From NCBI GenBank assembly GCA_015832175.1, contig WJXW01000009.1, positions 2,170,001 to 2,234,000 of the forward strand: a stretch of DNA of 64,000 nt, given 5' to 3'. The notes beneath the pieces were generated by a model. The model saw only the letters and a list, made by a program, of their open reading frames with translations, was not told where the DNA came from and did no database searches. The translations under genes were made by a program, and so were the position numbers. Shown here one piece after another: positions 1-11,041 of this stretch. Each line of letters starts with the position of its first letter. The first letter of the stretch is position 1. Source of the DNA: Paraphaeosphaeria minitans (Eukaryota > Ascomycota > Dothideomycetes > Pleosporales > Didymosphaeriaceae).

Positions 1-1198
1 TTTCGTAGGCGAATATATCGCCGTGCTGGGCGTCGCGCACGACGGCGTGGGTGGCGATGGCGGTGGTGATGGTCGCGGACATGGTGTGCATCCAGGCCGT
101 GAGGTTGGCCTCCGGGGGCTGGACGGCGGCCATCATGGCCGCCGAGGCGTTGAGCGCCACCGCGTACATCATGTTGCTCGGGATCAAGTACTGGTAGATG
201 CAACTATCGTCGCTCGGGCGCTGGAAGCTGCGCACCAGCCCGACGGCGCGGTGCGGACTGCCGTTGCATTCGTTGATGGGCGTGCCGCCGTAGGGCGCGC
301 AGTACGTGTACGGCGTGTGCTGCCAGTTGCCTGCGTCGTCGTAGCTGCCCATGGTCATCGCCTGCGTGATCTCGAGCACTTTCTCGACGGCGCCGACCCA
401 GGCGTGTCTCGCGAAGAAGGCAACGTCGCCCGTCATCCGCGCGTAGTCGGCCGAGAGCTGCAGGAAGGAGGCTACGCTGTCGAGCTCCCACTGGCAGCTG
501 AAGACGGCCATGTAGTCGTAGGGCGGGGATATGCTGTCGCTGTTTGCCGAGCTTTTCCTCATGATTTTGCTTTCCGTGGGCGCTTGGAAGGCGTTGCAGA
601 AGGGGTCGCCGAGGATGTAGCGGGCTTGGAGGTTGATTGCGCCGCGGAAGAGGGAGGCCAGAGTGCCTTTGTCAGGGGAGGCGCGCAGGACGGAGGTGTA
701 GGCTTGGAGTTGGTTTGCGCTGTCGCGGAGCCACATGGCCTCTATATCACCCGTGATGACAAAGGACAGCTCCTCTTCCTCTTCCTGCTCCAGTTTCTTC
801 ACTTCTTCTGGGGTCAGTTGATGTTTATGGGACGCATCCCAGGTGGTTGTTTCATTCATCACGGGATCCAGCTCCACGATCACGCTCTTATTCGCGACCC
901 CCGTCCACGCAATCGTCGTGTCCAGCGTCGACGGCCACGTATTCTCGAACAACCTGAACAAGTCCGGATCCACAATTACCTTCCTCAGCCGCTCAATCGT
1001 GTCCTCGACTTCCCGGCTCTTGAACGTGCGGCACGGCGGGATGGGCCGCATAGACGCCAATTGCCATTTGCCCTCCGACAAGGGGGGATGCTTGTGATAG
1101 GCGTAATTGGTGTAGATTGGGCATTGTGAGTAGGCAGGCTGGAAGACAGTGGAAGTCAGGGCGAGGAGAAGTAGGGGACCAGGTAGCGGGATCCACAT
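1..1198 (-). CDS. mug157: GH125 exo-alpha-1,6-mannosidase (Mug157-like), 3' end cut by window edge
   Basis: The frame is open on the minus strand from an ATG at 1198 to the left edge, giving the first 399 residues; the C-terminus lies outside the window. Residues 1-24 look like a signal peptide (hydrophobic run PLLLLALTST, Gln-Cys after the likely cleavage site), so the product is secreted or in the secretory lumen. The family signature MWLRDS is at 155-160, preceded by ITGDIEA. It is followed by DPFCNAF, by CQWELDSVASFLQLS with YARMTGD, and by FQRPSDD...YLIPSNMM, all in the order expected of GH125 (DUF1237, S. pombe Mug157). Family members remove terminal alpha-1,6-mannose from glycans or fungal mannan. 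An acidic insert (EQEEEEELS) sits just before the signature. No intron is needed in the visible part. The catalytic acid and base cannot be checked because the rest is missing. The assignment is family-level and strong. Confidence 0.88.
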   Translation of the reverse strand, partial: MWIPLPGPLLLLALTSTVFQPAYSQCPIYTNYAYHKHPPLSEGKWQLASMRPIPPCRTFKSREVEDTIERLRKVIVDPDLFRLFENTWPSTLDTTIAWTGVANKSVIVELDPVMNETTTWDASHKHQLTPEEVKKLEQEEEEELSFVITGDIEAMWLRDSANQLQAYTSVLRASPDKGTLASLFRGAINLQARYILGDPFCNAFQAPTESKIMRKSSANSDSISPPYDYMAVFSCQWELDSVASFLQLSADYARMTGDVAFFARHAWVGAVEKVLEITQAMTMGSYDDAGNWQHTPYTYCAPYGGTPINECNGSPHRAVGLVRSFQRPSDDSCIYQYLIPSNMMYAVALNASAAMMAAVQPPEANLTAWMHTMSATITTAIATHAVVRDAQHGDIFAYE

Positions 1199-4100
1199 TT
1201 TGGTCCGGGATAGTGCCGGATCTCTGGTTTGGGTTACCGAAGGGGCATTGTTGGACTGATGGGGCGTGAGGACTGTGGTTTAACGGAGAGGCTGGGTCGA
1301 TGCTATAGCACCGTCGTGAGATGAGATCTCGTGCTGGTGCACAGAGTGCAAGGTGGCTTGATGCTGCCAAGGCCGGACCGGGTTTGGTGGACGCTGGTGG
1401 TGAATATCCCAACGCGCTAGGGAAGGGGGAAACGGTCGCAAAAGAGGGCGAACGACGTATTATCAGCACGCAGAGGATAGCATGCTAGCAAAGACCAGAT
1501 GGGATAGATCGTGTGAAGTCAAACGCACCCAGATTGCATTCCTTCTCGGCTTGGCTTCTCCAGGGATATATTGACTGCCAAGACTCTCGGATCCTTCTCT
1601 CGGGTCCTTGCCTCATATCCGGTGCCAGGCACTGAAGCCTCACCGAATACCCTTTCCGACGTCCCATAGCATGGTTTAGGGGCTGATAGAGCGTTAAAAG
1701 AGTCCAATGGTGATTGAGAAGGGAGCGCGATCATGTTGTTTCGAGTATAGGCTGATTCAAAGCAGGGACGACTTAATACCTAGGTAGAGGGACTTTGCAC
1801 GGCCATGTGAACTCGTGAATGAGGAAAACAGTGAGCTTCGGATTACGAGCCATTGGAATTCCAGACGTTGTCTGGCTTGTGCTGTCGTGAAAGTGCAGTG
1901 AGAAGAGAACCTACAACAAAAGCGGCAAGGGTGCTTGGCAAACCTAGCCCCTTAGGTAGGTACCTAATACCTAAGTCTTCGGAACTTGTTTTTCCGTCTC
2001 CAACAAATCACCATTGTACACCTGCCTTCATATACTCATGTTAACATGTCCACCATGTCCCGGAACGCGCCTTCTTTATATGCACCTGTCACGGAGTAGC
2101 GACTTGCAGCCATTTTGGCGACGCTGTGTCTGACGACACAGCATCTCGTATAAATATGAACGCTGGATTGAGGCTGGTGTGTTCATCGGATTCTTGACAC
2201 GATTGACTGTGGGACTACTCGCGCTACTGTGAGAAAACAGAATCTGGACGTGATATCGTACCGCCAAAATGTTGCCAGACCCTGCATGGCATCGGCCTCT
2301 GGCGGGCGAAACATCGTCGTGGTGTGCTGCACGCTTATCGCCATGTCACTTTCCGCGCACAACGGGTAAAGATGCACTGTCAGCCTCTACAATCAGTCTT
2401 TGGTTTTGTCGCTGACTCAAAGCGCAGGGCTGTCTCACTGTTGGGGTGAAGACGCGAGGTGGTTATTGCTGGCAATTTTCGGAATGAGCACCACTTGGCA
2501 GACGCATAGTAGTGACTTTGTTCACTGGAATATCGTGACGGTGTGACGGCGTGACGGCGTTATAATTACGGAAGGGCGTTCGAAATCCCATTATCAGCAA
2601 GCTAGATGACGTTCCCCACAGCACTGATACCAAGATACCAAGATCCCACGAGCAATCCTTCCTGCCTACTCAATAATCCATGCAGCATCGAATCCCCATG
2701 CTCCTTGCGCGTGTATCTCCGTGCGGCGATTGCTGTAGTACCGGGAGATGTCATCGAGAAGGGCTTCTCCAGGTGTCATCGAGACCTTTCGGATGCGGCG
2801 CTTATGATTTGGGCGCGACAGTGGCGAAATTAAGATTGAATTACGTCTCACTCAAAGGATGCGTCTTCAAGATCCCTCTCCACGCTACAGCAATGTCAAT
2901 CTGCACAATCGTCACAATTTCCTGTAATGTCGCAAACGGTGAAAAGGGTGCGAAGGCAGCAATACATGTCCATCTTGGAAGAAAACAGGTTTGGTCTTTC
3001 GTTGTAGATTGTCGTCAGTGTACGACCAACGAAAACCTCGCTTACATGTCTCCGTCCATCGATGCATGACCGACTGATCGTAAGTGGACGCCTTGCAGCC
3101 AAATCTCCACTCACCTCTAATCGGCGATGAGACCGACGTCTCTAAGTTTCCCCAGACTGGAGATTCACCAAAAATTTATCGATCAGAAGACTCTTCTCAA
3201 TGGCCCCCATGCAGCCGTATGCAGAGTGTGAGCACTCCCGTCCCGTATAGCGATGAGGATTCATGTTTAAAACGTGGAATGTGGCACCGGCTGTGCATTT
3301 TTAGGCTAACGATAGAAGCTCAGTAAGGCAGATGTTGTCTGCCGGGGCGTTGTGAACAATCTACACTAATCAATAAACAACCAGTAGAGTGCCGTGAGCC
3401 CACGCCGAGAACAAGCTAAGAAATTCATAGTTGATTGCTAAAAATGAAGGATGCTTAAGCAAGTTCACGTTGCTCCTAACATCAGTTACAGTGTTGTATC
3501 AGAAGTGGGGTCGCTGTGTCAGAGATCCCAAGATCATACAGGCCAAACCAACGGATTCAAACGTGTGCGAAAGTAGCTGAAACTCATCCCAGCCAGCCAT
3601 GACATCCACTAAAGTATCCTCAGTCCGGACTACCTAGACTGTGTACGACGCTGACCAGTTTTATTTGGTTTAGAGGGCTGTGCTGGGCGACGATTGACTC
3701 GATACCTTGAAGATTTCCCCATCAGCGACGAAATGAAGGGTAACGATGAACATGCTCGGCTGGTTTCACTTTTTTCAATCGTCTTCATCGAGAGTAACAA
3801 CTTTCCATGCTCCACAAAGAGAAGGCTGCCCCGCGGACGCGAGCGTTTCTAGCTGTTACCCATGGTAAGTTTAACCGTTACCAAGATTCCGCCCCACGCC
3901 CTAGGGGACGACGCCTTTCCATCTGCGGGTCGTCTTCATAGCAATCACCGCTCATGTGGTTCCTCCGAGCTTTGACGTGTGAATATACAGCGCTCGTAGG
4001 GTCGGCTCTACCACCCTTTTGCGTGTGGCGACAAAACTTGTTTCTGCAGCCAAACAAAAAAGTAGATCTATCTTCTTAAGATCGGTCAATGGCCAGCGAT

Positions 4101-4753
4101 CTTCCACGGCACCAGTTGACCTAGGTATGCCACGCCGTCAACAAGCTCTTCCTTTCAAGGCGTCGCCTCATCCATCTCCATCAGCCCTGTCCATGGATGC
4201 AGCCCCACCGCGCTCGCACTTTGGATTTCTCCATCAGGGCAAAAGATTGCGGGTGCTCCCGCAAGGCTGTGCCGTCATCAAGCTTCAATTGCGGGCTTCT
4301 TCAGCGTTCCGCTCGAAGCCGCCAAGCCTGCTAAATTCGCGCCCAGCACCATCCCCATGGGGTCCGGACGTTTGATTGGCCGGGGTCCCCCGACGTCATA
4401 ACGCTGTGCAGCATGCAGTGGCGATGCCTCCTGCAATAATCTATGGTGCGAAGGGAGGATGGTTGCCTGTGACGCCCTGGCTGTGTTACCGATCGCTGAT
4501 GTGTAGAATTATGGCGATGCTTTGGGCTGCAGAGATGTAACCTATGCATATAAGGTAGGCTGAGGGTGAGGGGGGCCACTGAATATCCGACCATCTCATC
4601 AATCAATTTCAAGAGGTGCTCTTGGATCTATCTATATTCTAACCTCTATCTCTCCTACAGTCTAAAGGACTATTATCATTCAACCTCCTACCTTGAAGCG
4701 GAGCCTTGCAACCCCACCGTATCCTTTCCAGTCACCATCTCTACGAAATCAAG
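1199..4753. other. 3.5 kb gene-free stretch
   Basis: Only short, unrelated open frames are present on both strands, with no recognisable domain, signal peptide or splice structure. The palindrome TACCTAGGTA lies at 1777-1786 and related copies of the motif occur around 1953-1975 and 4119-4128. I see no transposase, tRNA or rRNA signal. It probably holds the promoter of the GH125 gene on the left and of the small surface protein on the right. Confidence 0.55.
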
Positions 4754-5101
4754 ATGAGATCTACAGCAGCTTTCGTCATCTTCTTCACTGCCACCACCCT
4801 CGCCAGCCCAGCTCCCAAACCCCTGGCGGACCCCTCTCTCGAAGTCCTCACCAACGCACTATCGTTCGCCCCCGAAGTTGACGCCCGCGCCGCTGCCTTC
4901 CACGAAGTCCGCGACCCAACAAGCGGAAGCAGCGGCGGAGGCAAGATAGGCAGCAAAAGCTCGGGGAGCAAGACGGGGAGCAAAACCGGCAGTAGTGGCA
5001 GCAAATCTGGAGACGACTCAGATAGCGCGGCGGCCATGTTAACTTCGAACGTCGTGCTCCAGCTCGGTGCGCTGGGCTTGGGCGTTTTGCTCTGGATATG
5101 A
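4754..5101 (+). CDS. small secreted, probably GPI-anchored Ser/Gly/Lys-rich protein
   Basis: 115 residues. The ATG at 4754 is chosen over upstream codons of the same frame because it starts a clean signal peptide (MRSTAAFVIFFTATTLASPAP). The middle, about residues 55-85, is a low-complexity Ser-Gly-Lys tract built on GSK(S/T)G units. The tail is a small-residue/acidic patch (GDDSDSAAA) followed by a hydrophobic C-terminus ending GLGVLLWI with no charged residues after it, as in GPI attachment signals. No catalytic domain is visible and there are no cysteines in the mature part, so it is not a typical Cys-rich effector. A role as a small cell-wall or surface protein is inference from layout alone. 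It stands isolated between two gene-free stretches. Confidence 0.68.
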   Translation: MRSTAAFVIFFTATTLASPAPKPLADPSLEVLTNALSFAPEVDARAAAFHEVRDPTSGSSGGGKIGSKSSGSKTGSKTGSSGSKSGDDSDSAAAMLTSNVVLQLGALGLGVLLWI

Positions 5102-6417
5102 GTGAGGGGGGAGAGACGGAGTGTACAATACCACCATGTCGATTTCTGGGTGGAAGACTGCAGGGTAGGAGAGCGCCATGAGAGCACTGCTCTGAGCGAT
5201 CTGGCACGGTCGCGTGCATGCGCTGGACCACCAACGATCGAACCTGTATGACTACGGTATAACGAGGCGCACATCCCCTTTTTTCCGGCGATCTTTCCTG
5301 CACTAGATACCACTTATGTTATCACGAATCTCATCAACCAATCTAATGTCCTAAATTCAAAACCTGTTCTCGATGATTTGCTCCCCTGGCTCGCATGTCC
5401 TGCGCACGTCACCTGCTGTGTTGGATCGCTTGGCTCCCTCGTGGTACTATGGCCACTTTCCTAGTGCGGGAAGTGATCAGCTTAGTTACGCAAACCGTTT
5501 GAACCTCCGCAACGGGTAGCCTTACCTCAGGCTCAGGCCGTCCAGGTTTGTATTGAGGCTGGTAAAGTGTCTGTATGTACTGAGCGCAGGCGTAGTCATC
5601 CTCCCTATCCTGACTCAACTACGATACTAGTCAACCCTCACTATCTTGGCTCAACTACTGATCAGCCCTCAACAACTTGTGCCACCTGAAAGAAGTAACA
5701 AAACGTAGAGACCTTCGCTCAAACTCTACCTCATTCAACCACTACTACGCTCTCTACATCTAAAAGAAGCAGCAACTGTAAAGCGAAGCGACGCAAGTTG
5801 TGCTTACCTACCAAGATGCCTAAGCTAGGCAGACTAAGCTTGCAGCACAAAGACGCGACCTCACCACTTCGCAAAACTCTACCTACAGAACCCGCAAAAC
5901 CATCTCTGTGCGTCCAGATCGAGATCCGGCCACGTTGAAGCTACCCAACTCCCTGTCGCATTCCCGAACTACTGTTCCGTCTTTATCTAGCATAGGGTAA
6001 ACAGAAGCTTGCTAATACCTACCAGCATGCGTATACGATACCCCTGGGGGTTATTTACTTCTTCGGATTTTGGCGATGGCACAGTGGAGGATCTGCACCC
6101 GTGGTCGGAGACTTAGCATTGTTTAGGAGAAACAGCTAGGAGTCTGGCAGGATGGAGTGGACTGGACTGTTGATCGTCATTGGGACACCAAAGGGACTGA
6201 TGGAAATGCGTTGTTCGACGGGTCGTCAGTGGCCTAACAAAGCATTCAACAGTATCAGGAGACCCGTACCATACGAATGCAAGCGCGCACAAGACGACAG
6301 CACCGCAGCGAAGATAAACAAAAAAAAAGGAAACGTCTACCACAAGCTTTCCGCAAGCCCATCTCCACCTTTTCGAAATCTTTCGATGTCACTCCACCGA
6401 CGACTGCCTCCCTATAC
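5102..6417. other. gene-free stretch
   Basis: Short open frames only, with no domain or splice structure I can support. The interval lies between the 3' ends of the small surface-protein gene and the AA9 gene, so the two genes converge on it. Confidence 0.5.
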
Positions 6418-7346
6418 TCAGTCTGCACCCGTCCACACGGGCGGCCCAGGCATGACGTACCCCCCGTGATCCGGGCTCGTGTGGATGTTGAGCGCCAACC
6501 CGGGCTCGTCCCCCTTGTACAGCGTCCTCGCGTCGACTCCCCCCGCCACAGCCACCGCCCCGCCGCCTTCCACCAGCAGGCTCACGCACTGGGGGTAGAA
6601 CTCGGCGCCGTCGAGAGAGTACGGCCCCGTGCTCGTAAAGGCTACATGCAGGGCGATGATCTCGTGCCGCAGGACGTACTCGCCGGGCGCGAGGTTTGGG
6701 GGGATGCGGATAGTCCTGAGTGCGTAGGGGCGGTTAGTTGGGATGGAGCGTGGGGAAGTAGTATCGAGACGGGACAGCACAGGACAGAACAGAACAGGGC
6801 AGGACAGGACAGGACAGGACAGGACAGGACAGGACAGGATAGGACGTACCAAGACCCATTATTCGCAATCATCTCATCCGTTGCCCAAAACCCCTCCTGA
6901 TACACCGACCCATCAACCCAGCCCTTCTCCGCAATCTTCACAAACGCCAGCCCCGTCATCTCAACATCCTTGCAAGCCCCCCCACACGCCGCCAAATAGC
7001 TCAGCATAGGCCCATGATGTCCCACAGGCCACGCCTGGTCAGCCATCCACCAGCGCACCCGCACGTCCGCACCCGCAGCAACGGGCGCACTCATGTTCGC
7101 ATTCGCGCCGCCTTTCGCGCAGACGATCTGCGGGCTGTTGGCGTCGGAGGGGTGGAGCGGGCCGCCGCCCGCGTTGGAGGTGTACCAGGCGGGCGTGGAA
7201 CGGGGGTGGGAAGTCAAGTTGCCGTTTGCGTTTGCGTTCCAGCCGGGGTAGCGATGGCCGTTAGCCCAGATCTCGGAGATCATGCCGTGGGCGCGGGTGG
7301 CGGGGATGCAAGATGCGAGCAGGAGGAGCGAGGGGGGGTTCTTCAT
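6418..7346 (-). CDS. AA9 (GH61) lytic polysaccharide monooxygenase, two exons
   Basis: Modelled as complement(join(6418..6715,6850..7346)), 264 residues. The donor is TTG|GTACGT and the acceptor CACTCAG|GAC; joining them gives an uninterrupted NGSW-TIRIPPN reading. Signal peptide residues 1-19 end in ATRA, so the mature protein starts with His20, the N-terminal copper-brace histidine (HGMISEIWANG). The second brace histidine is in VGHHGPMLSYLAAC (about 110-111), and the axial tyrosine is in AEFYPQC near the C-terminus. Length and motif order fit a single-domain AA9 enzyme without a cellulose-binding module. The family oxidatively cleaves beta-1,4-glucans such as cellulose outside the cell, using copper and an electron donor. 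The 134-nt intron is unusual: it is largely made of a TGTCC/AGGAC pentanucleotide repeat that starts right next to the 5' splice site. Confidence 0.92.
6785..6845. repeat. AGGAC pentanucleotide tandem repeat inside the AA9 intron
   Basis: About nine near-perfect AGGAC units on the plus strand (TGTCC on the coding strand), preceded by degenerate AGAAC/GGGC units. The array begins a few bases from the 5' splice site of the AA9 intron and makes up about half of the 134-nt intron. Confidence 0.95.
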
Positions 7347-8129
7347 GTTCTGGAGTTTCGTGGTGGGAGGAGGGCTTGCTGAGGTGGGCGACGGGAGGGG
7401 GCACCAGGACGGTGTCGGGTTGCGAGATCACAAACTGCGTGGGTGGGTCATCTTTGCGTACATCTCTTGTGAGACATCGGTAAAGGGTCAATCTGCTTGG
7501 GTTGTACTCTGGGCGTGGTCTGCGAGGTATTTGAACGGTGCTAATAACGGCGAGATCAGTTGGATCTGGCTAATATGTCTTTGATGAAGGGTCACATGAC
7601 GCCTCAATCTATCCCACGTCAACGTCCTAAAGCGCAATACAGTTTTGCATGGGTCATTCTGGTTCCGAGTATCTCTTGATCAATTGTACGCGTAGCCATA
7701 TTGCTTCTTTCTACTGGTCGACAGGAGTGGGACTGGTGCTCCGGAACCATATGAGCCCAGTAAACTATTGTCTTGAAGAAGCGTTAGCGACGAGTAGAGG
7801 TGACCTCCTAGACTCGGAGCTTTTGGAGTTATCGGGCGAGGGGTGCGGCGTGAGGAGGTAACGTGGGTGTGGATGTTGGAACCGACAATTCGTGGACTTC
7901 ACGTACCTTCCCGCCTGTGCTCAGGAGAAGTGAAACTCATCCGCGGCAATCCAAGACACCTTAGTTCAAACGTCAAGCATTTTGTATTGTCTTGATCACG
8001 GCCATCTTAACCAAGATGCCTCCCTAACTTTGGTATCATCAACATCATCATCAACATCATCATCAACATCATCATCATCATCATCATCAAATCTCGCATG
8101 CGCACCAAGATGTCCCACCCCACCCATTA
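7347..8129. other. intergenic, AA9 promoter side
   Basis: No supportable gene. It contains the upstream region of the minus-strand AA9 gene and, at its right end, an ATC/AAC trinucleotide repeat just downstream of the next gene. Confidence 0.5.
8036..8089. repeat. ATC/AAC trinucleotide microsatellite
   Basis: Runs of ATC interrupted by AAC (TCATCATCAACATCATC pattern) for about 54 bp, just past the stop codon of the zinc-finger/ankyrin-like gene. Confidence 0.9.
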
Positions 8130-9031
8130 TTAAATCGCCAACCTCCCATTCCCAATCCACCCCGCCGCCCACACGCCGCCAACCTCCTTCGCGACATCCT
8201 CAGCCGTCTTCCCATTCGCATCCCGCATACTCCTAATGTCCGTCTTGTCCTCGGTCAAACCACGCATGATGCCCAGCGCCTCGGCCTCCTGGAAGACCTC
8301 GGGCGGGAACTCCAGCAGCGGGAGATTACTCGCGAGCAGCAGGAGCAGCCACGCGACCTCACGGCTCTGCGCCTGCACGGCCGCGTGCAGCCCGGACTGC
8401 ATGTCGCCAATCGGATCCTGGTAGCGCAGCAGCGCGTCGATGCCGACGTCCACCGTGTCCTCGCCCTCGCCCTCACCCTCGCCCTCGGCTTCATCAGCCA
8501 TCTCGTCGTCAGAGTCCGAGTCCGAGTCCGACCCGTCGCCCTGCAGCATCCCGATGATGGCGGACATGTCGCCCTCGCGGCAGAACTCGAGGAAGGCGCG
8601 GCACTTGCGGTCGGCGGGGTAGGCCTTGAGATAGGACTCTTCGGTGAGGAGGGGCAGGATGTCTAGGTTTTCTTGCAGGCCGCCTTCGTTGTTAAGCGTG
8701 ACGAGAACTTGTAGCGCGCCGGTTGAGGATGTGGAGGCGATGGATTGGCAGCACGCGGGGCATTCGGTGATTTGGTAGGCTTCGAGGAGGCAGTCCCTTT
8801 TTTCCGTGTCAGTAAAAGACGCACAGGAGGTGTTTGGAGGGCCATACCAGTGGAAGTGGCACCCGCAGTGCAGATGCACGTCGTCAGGCACCATGTCTGG
8901 CGCTGCGGCGGGCGCTTTGCCAGAGGAGCCGCCCATCTGGACATCTTCCTCGTAGTCCTCTGGCTCAAACTCAACCTCGAGCGGCTTCTGGCATGCGACA
9001 CAGGTAGACATGGTGGGAGAGGCGTTTGGGG

Positions 9032-9065
<34 letters not shown>

Positions 9066-9098
9066 GCGCCATGTTGATGTTGCAGCGGGGCTTTCCAA
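8130..9098 (-). CDS. zinc-finger (Cys/His) plus ankyrin-like repeat protein, two exons
   Basis: Modelled as complement(join(8130..8796,8848..9098)). The frame is open throughout, but a 51-nt in-frame intron is likely (CACTG|GTATGG ... TACTGAC ... AAAAAAG|GGAC): removing it restores CHFHWDCLLEAY, a ring-like Cys/His context with CVACQKPL before it and CPACCQS after it. Downstream are an acidic Ser-Asp/Glu-Gly low-complexity tract and degenerate ankyrin-like helices (FLEFCREGDMSAIIGML; GLHAAVQAQSREVAWLLLL; RDANGKTAEDVAKEV). The upstream ATG at 9098 gives a run of eleven Asn encoded by a microsatellite; an ATG at 9011 (MSTCVACQ) is an equally good and perhaps better start. With the intron removed the protein is 305 residues, or 276 from the second start. 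Function is unknown; protein-protein binding is the usual role of such folds. Confidence 0.72.
9031..9066. repeat. TTG trinucleotide repeat over the possible N-terminus
   Basis: About eleven TTG units on the plus strand, read as AAC (Asn) codons if the upstream start of the zinc-finger/ankyrin-like gene is used, otherwise 5' leader. Confidence 0.92.
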
Positions 9099-9656
9099 AA
9101 TTTCGAGCGTCTGTGCGAGACGCGTTGCTCGTCATCGTGCTAAAGAGGCCGTCGCCGTCGAAGTCGTCTTCAGTGCATCAAGCGCAATGCAATGCCATTT
9201 CCTATCACCCAGCCTGGGGTCACCCATGGTGCCGAAATTCCCAGTATCCCTCACGTTTTGTTGTGAAAGAATTACCTATGTCCTCACAACATGTCGAGTA
9301 TATCCATGGTGCATCAGGCGCATCGCAGTGTCATCCAAATGTAAAGTCTTCTGTTGCAGTAAAGAAGCGAGCGCTGTGTGCTTGTCAAAAGCACCTGAAT
9401 AATCCTGGACCGCTACCTCAAAAGCCATGTACCCTCGACGGCAATATGTTACAAGTCAACCCGCGCGTACCTTTCACACCGCAGCCCTCACAATCTTCAA
9501 TACCCTGTGACATTCCACAATTCCCCGCCTTCCTACCATTCCATCAAGTCTCAGTACCCCATCTTGATCTTTTGCCCAGTCCATCTTCGCTTCAAGGCCC
9601 AGCGTCTGTCGAGCTTGTTTTTTAAGCGTTGCATCCGAGCTCCTACGAGCACGCTA
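9099..9656. other. intergenic
   Basis: No supportable gene. Several overlapping open frames on the plus strand are low-complexity or cross the promoter of the minus-strand gene on the left. Confidence 0.45.
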
Positions 9657-10355
9657 TCAGCTGAGGGCCTGCCTGGCCAAGCAGAGGTAGTACTTACGGA
9701 CATCCCCCACAAAGGTGTTTCTTTCTTTGATGATGCTAATCACCAACCTATCGCGTTCCCACATGATGTACAAGACCCGCGCCATGACCGGTCCCCACTC
9801 CGGCATCGCATCCTCAGCGGGTAGGTGATATGTGTCGTGGCAGGGACACCCCCAATAATCAACCGACCTGTAATCTATACTGTGTACGCAGATGCCGACC
9901 GTTGTTCTCTCGTGCCACTTCCTACGCAACTTGGTGAGTTTGGTGCTGAACCTCTGGAACTCCTCGAACGATTGAAATTCGTGTGGGATCCATGTAAACA
10001 CGCAGAAACAGTCCAGACCATTATATAGTCCGTGTGTTGTAGTATCAAACATGCTGAAAGGCAGGGCATGTGGGTGCATTGCATCCTTGAGCATGTGCAA
10101 GGTCAGAGAGCGTAGGGTACGGTTCGCGCGCAACGTGGCATGGAGGGTGCCGGGCGCCGACATCACGGCCTCTTCGAGGATGCGAAGAATCAGCTCGTTC
10201 GGTAGGTCCAAGAGTCCGAGCTGTGCTTTCGAGGTCGGTAGAGGCAGCGAACGGGTCAAGACCTGCCATGGCCAGGCCTTTCGCAGACCAGTTCGAGAGC
10301 TGGATACTGGTTGCCTGAGAGCTCGCGACATCCCCAGACGTGTTGAATCTCTCAT
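9657..10355 (-). CDS. F-box-like protein
   Basis: 232 residues from an ATG at 10355, single exon. Residues about 45-65 read LGLLDLPNELILRILEEAV, a good match to the start of an F-box (LPxEL/I..I). An Arg-Thr-Leu-Arg-Ser-Leu-Thr segment typical of the following helix comes next. The rest (DCFCVFTWIPHEFQSFEEFQRF and the C-terminal half) resembles the unnamed C-terminal regions of fungal F-box-like proteins and has no known domain I can name. F-box proteins usually act as substrate adaptors of SCF ubiquitin ligases. The basic N-terminal 40 residues before the motif are unremarkable, and the second Met (MSRALRQ) is an alternative start. The gene lies 36 bp downstream of the membrane-protein gene on the same strand. 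Confidence 0.6.
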   Translation of the reverse strand: MRDSTRLGMSRALRQPVSSSRTGLRKAWPWQVLTRSLPLPTSKAQLGLLDLPNELILRILEEAVMSAPGTLHATLRANRTLRSLTLHMLKDAMHPHALPFSMFDTTTHGLYNGLDCFCVFTWIPHEFQSFEEFQRFSTKLTKLRRKWHERTTVGICVHSIDYRSVDYWGCPCHDTYHLPAEDAMPEWGPVMARVLYIMWERDRLVISIIKERNTFVGDVRKYYLCLARQALS

Positions 10356-10390
10356 TGATGCGGGCTGGTGTCACACGAGGCCGCTCACAT

Positions 10391-11041
10391 TCAGTGCCGG
10401 GAAGAAGGTTGTGGAGATCGCGGCGAGCGAGGCGACTGCGGGAGGTACACCTCCTCGAGAGGGCTCACTGTCAGAGGACTGATGGCAAGCAGTGACGTGG
10501 TGCTCAAAGGTGACATCTCAGGAGGGGAGATGCGCAGCGATGGCACATCGCTGTAACGTGGCTCGCTAACTCCATGACGCTCAACGCTTTCCCTAGCCGC
10601 AAGACTTGTCCTCTTGATATCGATGGCGCTTTCGCTAGCATCCTCCGCGTCCAGCTCTTGCGCCCCAGGATCATGGCTCTTTGTGGGTAGTTCGGGCACC
10701 GGGCTGGCTTCCAGTTCGTACATGGCCTGCGTGTCGGCCTCGATGGGCGACGGCGGTATGGGCATCCAGTTCTTCTCTAATGGGACTGGTGACCCGGTCC
10801 GTTCTGCCCAAGCGGGAAGCTCTTTGGTGTCTGGGGAATGCCGCTGTTGGTGCTGTGCCTTGCGTTGCTTGCGGCGGCGCAGAGCGAAGACAGCCAGAAG
10901 CACGATGATGATGAGACATACAGACGATGCCACCCCCACTGCGATGCCGCGCTTGAGGCCAGGAAGAACAGAAGGCGCTTGCGGCTCGGGTGATGGTGAT
11001 GGCGCAGAAGAAGTTCCGCTGGCTTGTGGGGATGGTGCCAT
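10391..11041 (-). CDS. single-pass membrane protein with Ser/Pro-rich cytoplasmic tail
   Basis: 216 residues from an ATG at 11041. A short Ser/Pro/Ala-rich N-terminus (MAPSPQASGTSSAPSPSPEP) is followed by one strong transmembrane segment (GIAVGVASSVCLIIIVLLAVFAL is the core), then a stop-transfer cluster (RRRKQRKAQ). The tail is rich in Ser-Pro and contains WMPIPPSPIEADTQ, YELEASPVPELP and several SPL/SPRSP repeats that look like phosphorylation targets. This N-out/C-in layout with a YEL...PELP tail is common in uncharacterised Pezizomycotina plasma-membrane proteins. The frame stays open a further 36 codons upstream without a signal peptide. An upstream exon cannot be excluded because the ectodomain here is very short. 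No enzymatic domain is present. Confidence 0.6.
   Translation of the reverse strand: MAPSPQASGTSSAPSPSPEPQAPSVLPGLKRGIAVGVASSVCLIIIVLLAVFALRRRKQRKAQHQQRHSPDTKELPAWAERTGSPVPLEKNWMPIPPSPIEADTQAMYELEASPVPELPTKSHDPGAQELDAEDASESAIDIKRTSLAARESVERHGVSEPRYSDVPSLRISPPEMSPLSTTSLLAISPLTVSPLEEVYLPQSPRSPRSPQPSSRH

Noticed and set aside
23..1129. 368-codon plus-strand open frame
   Set aside because: It is antisense to the GH125 gene, and its Arg/Gly/Val/His-rich content is the shadow of GC-ending codons on the other strand.
2680..3069. 129-codon plus-strand frame
   Set aside because: No domain, signal peptide or splice support, and it lies in a long gene-free stretch.
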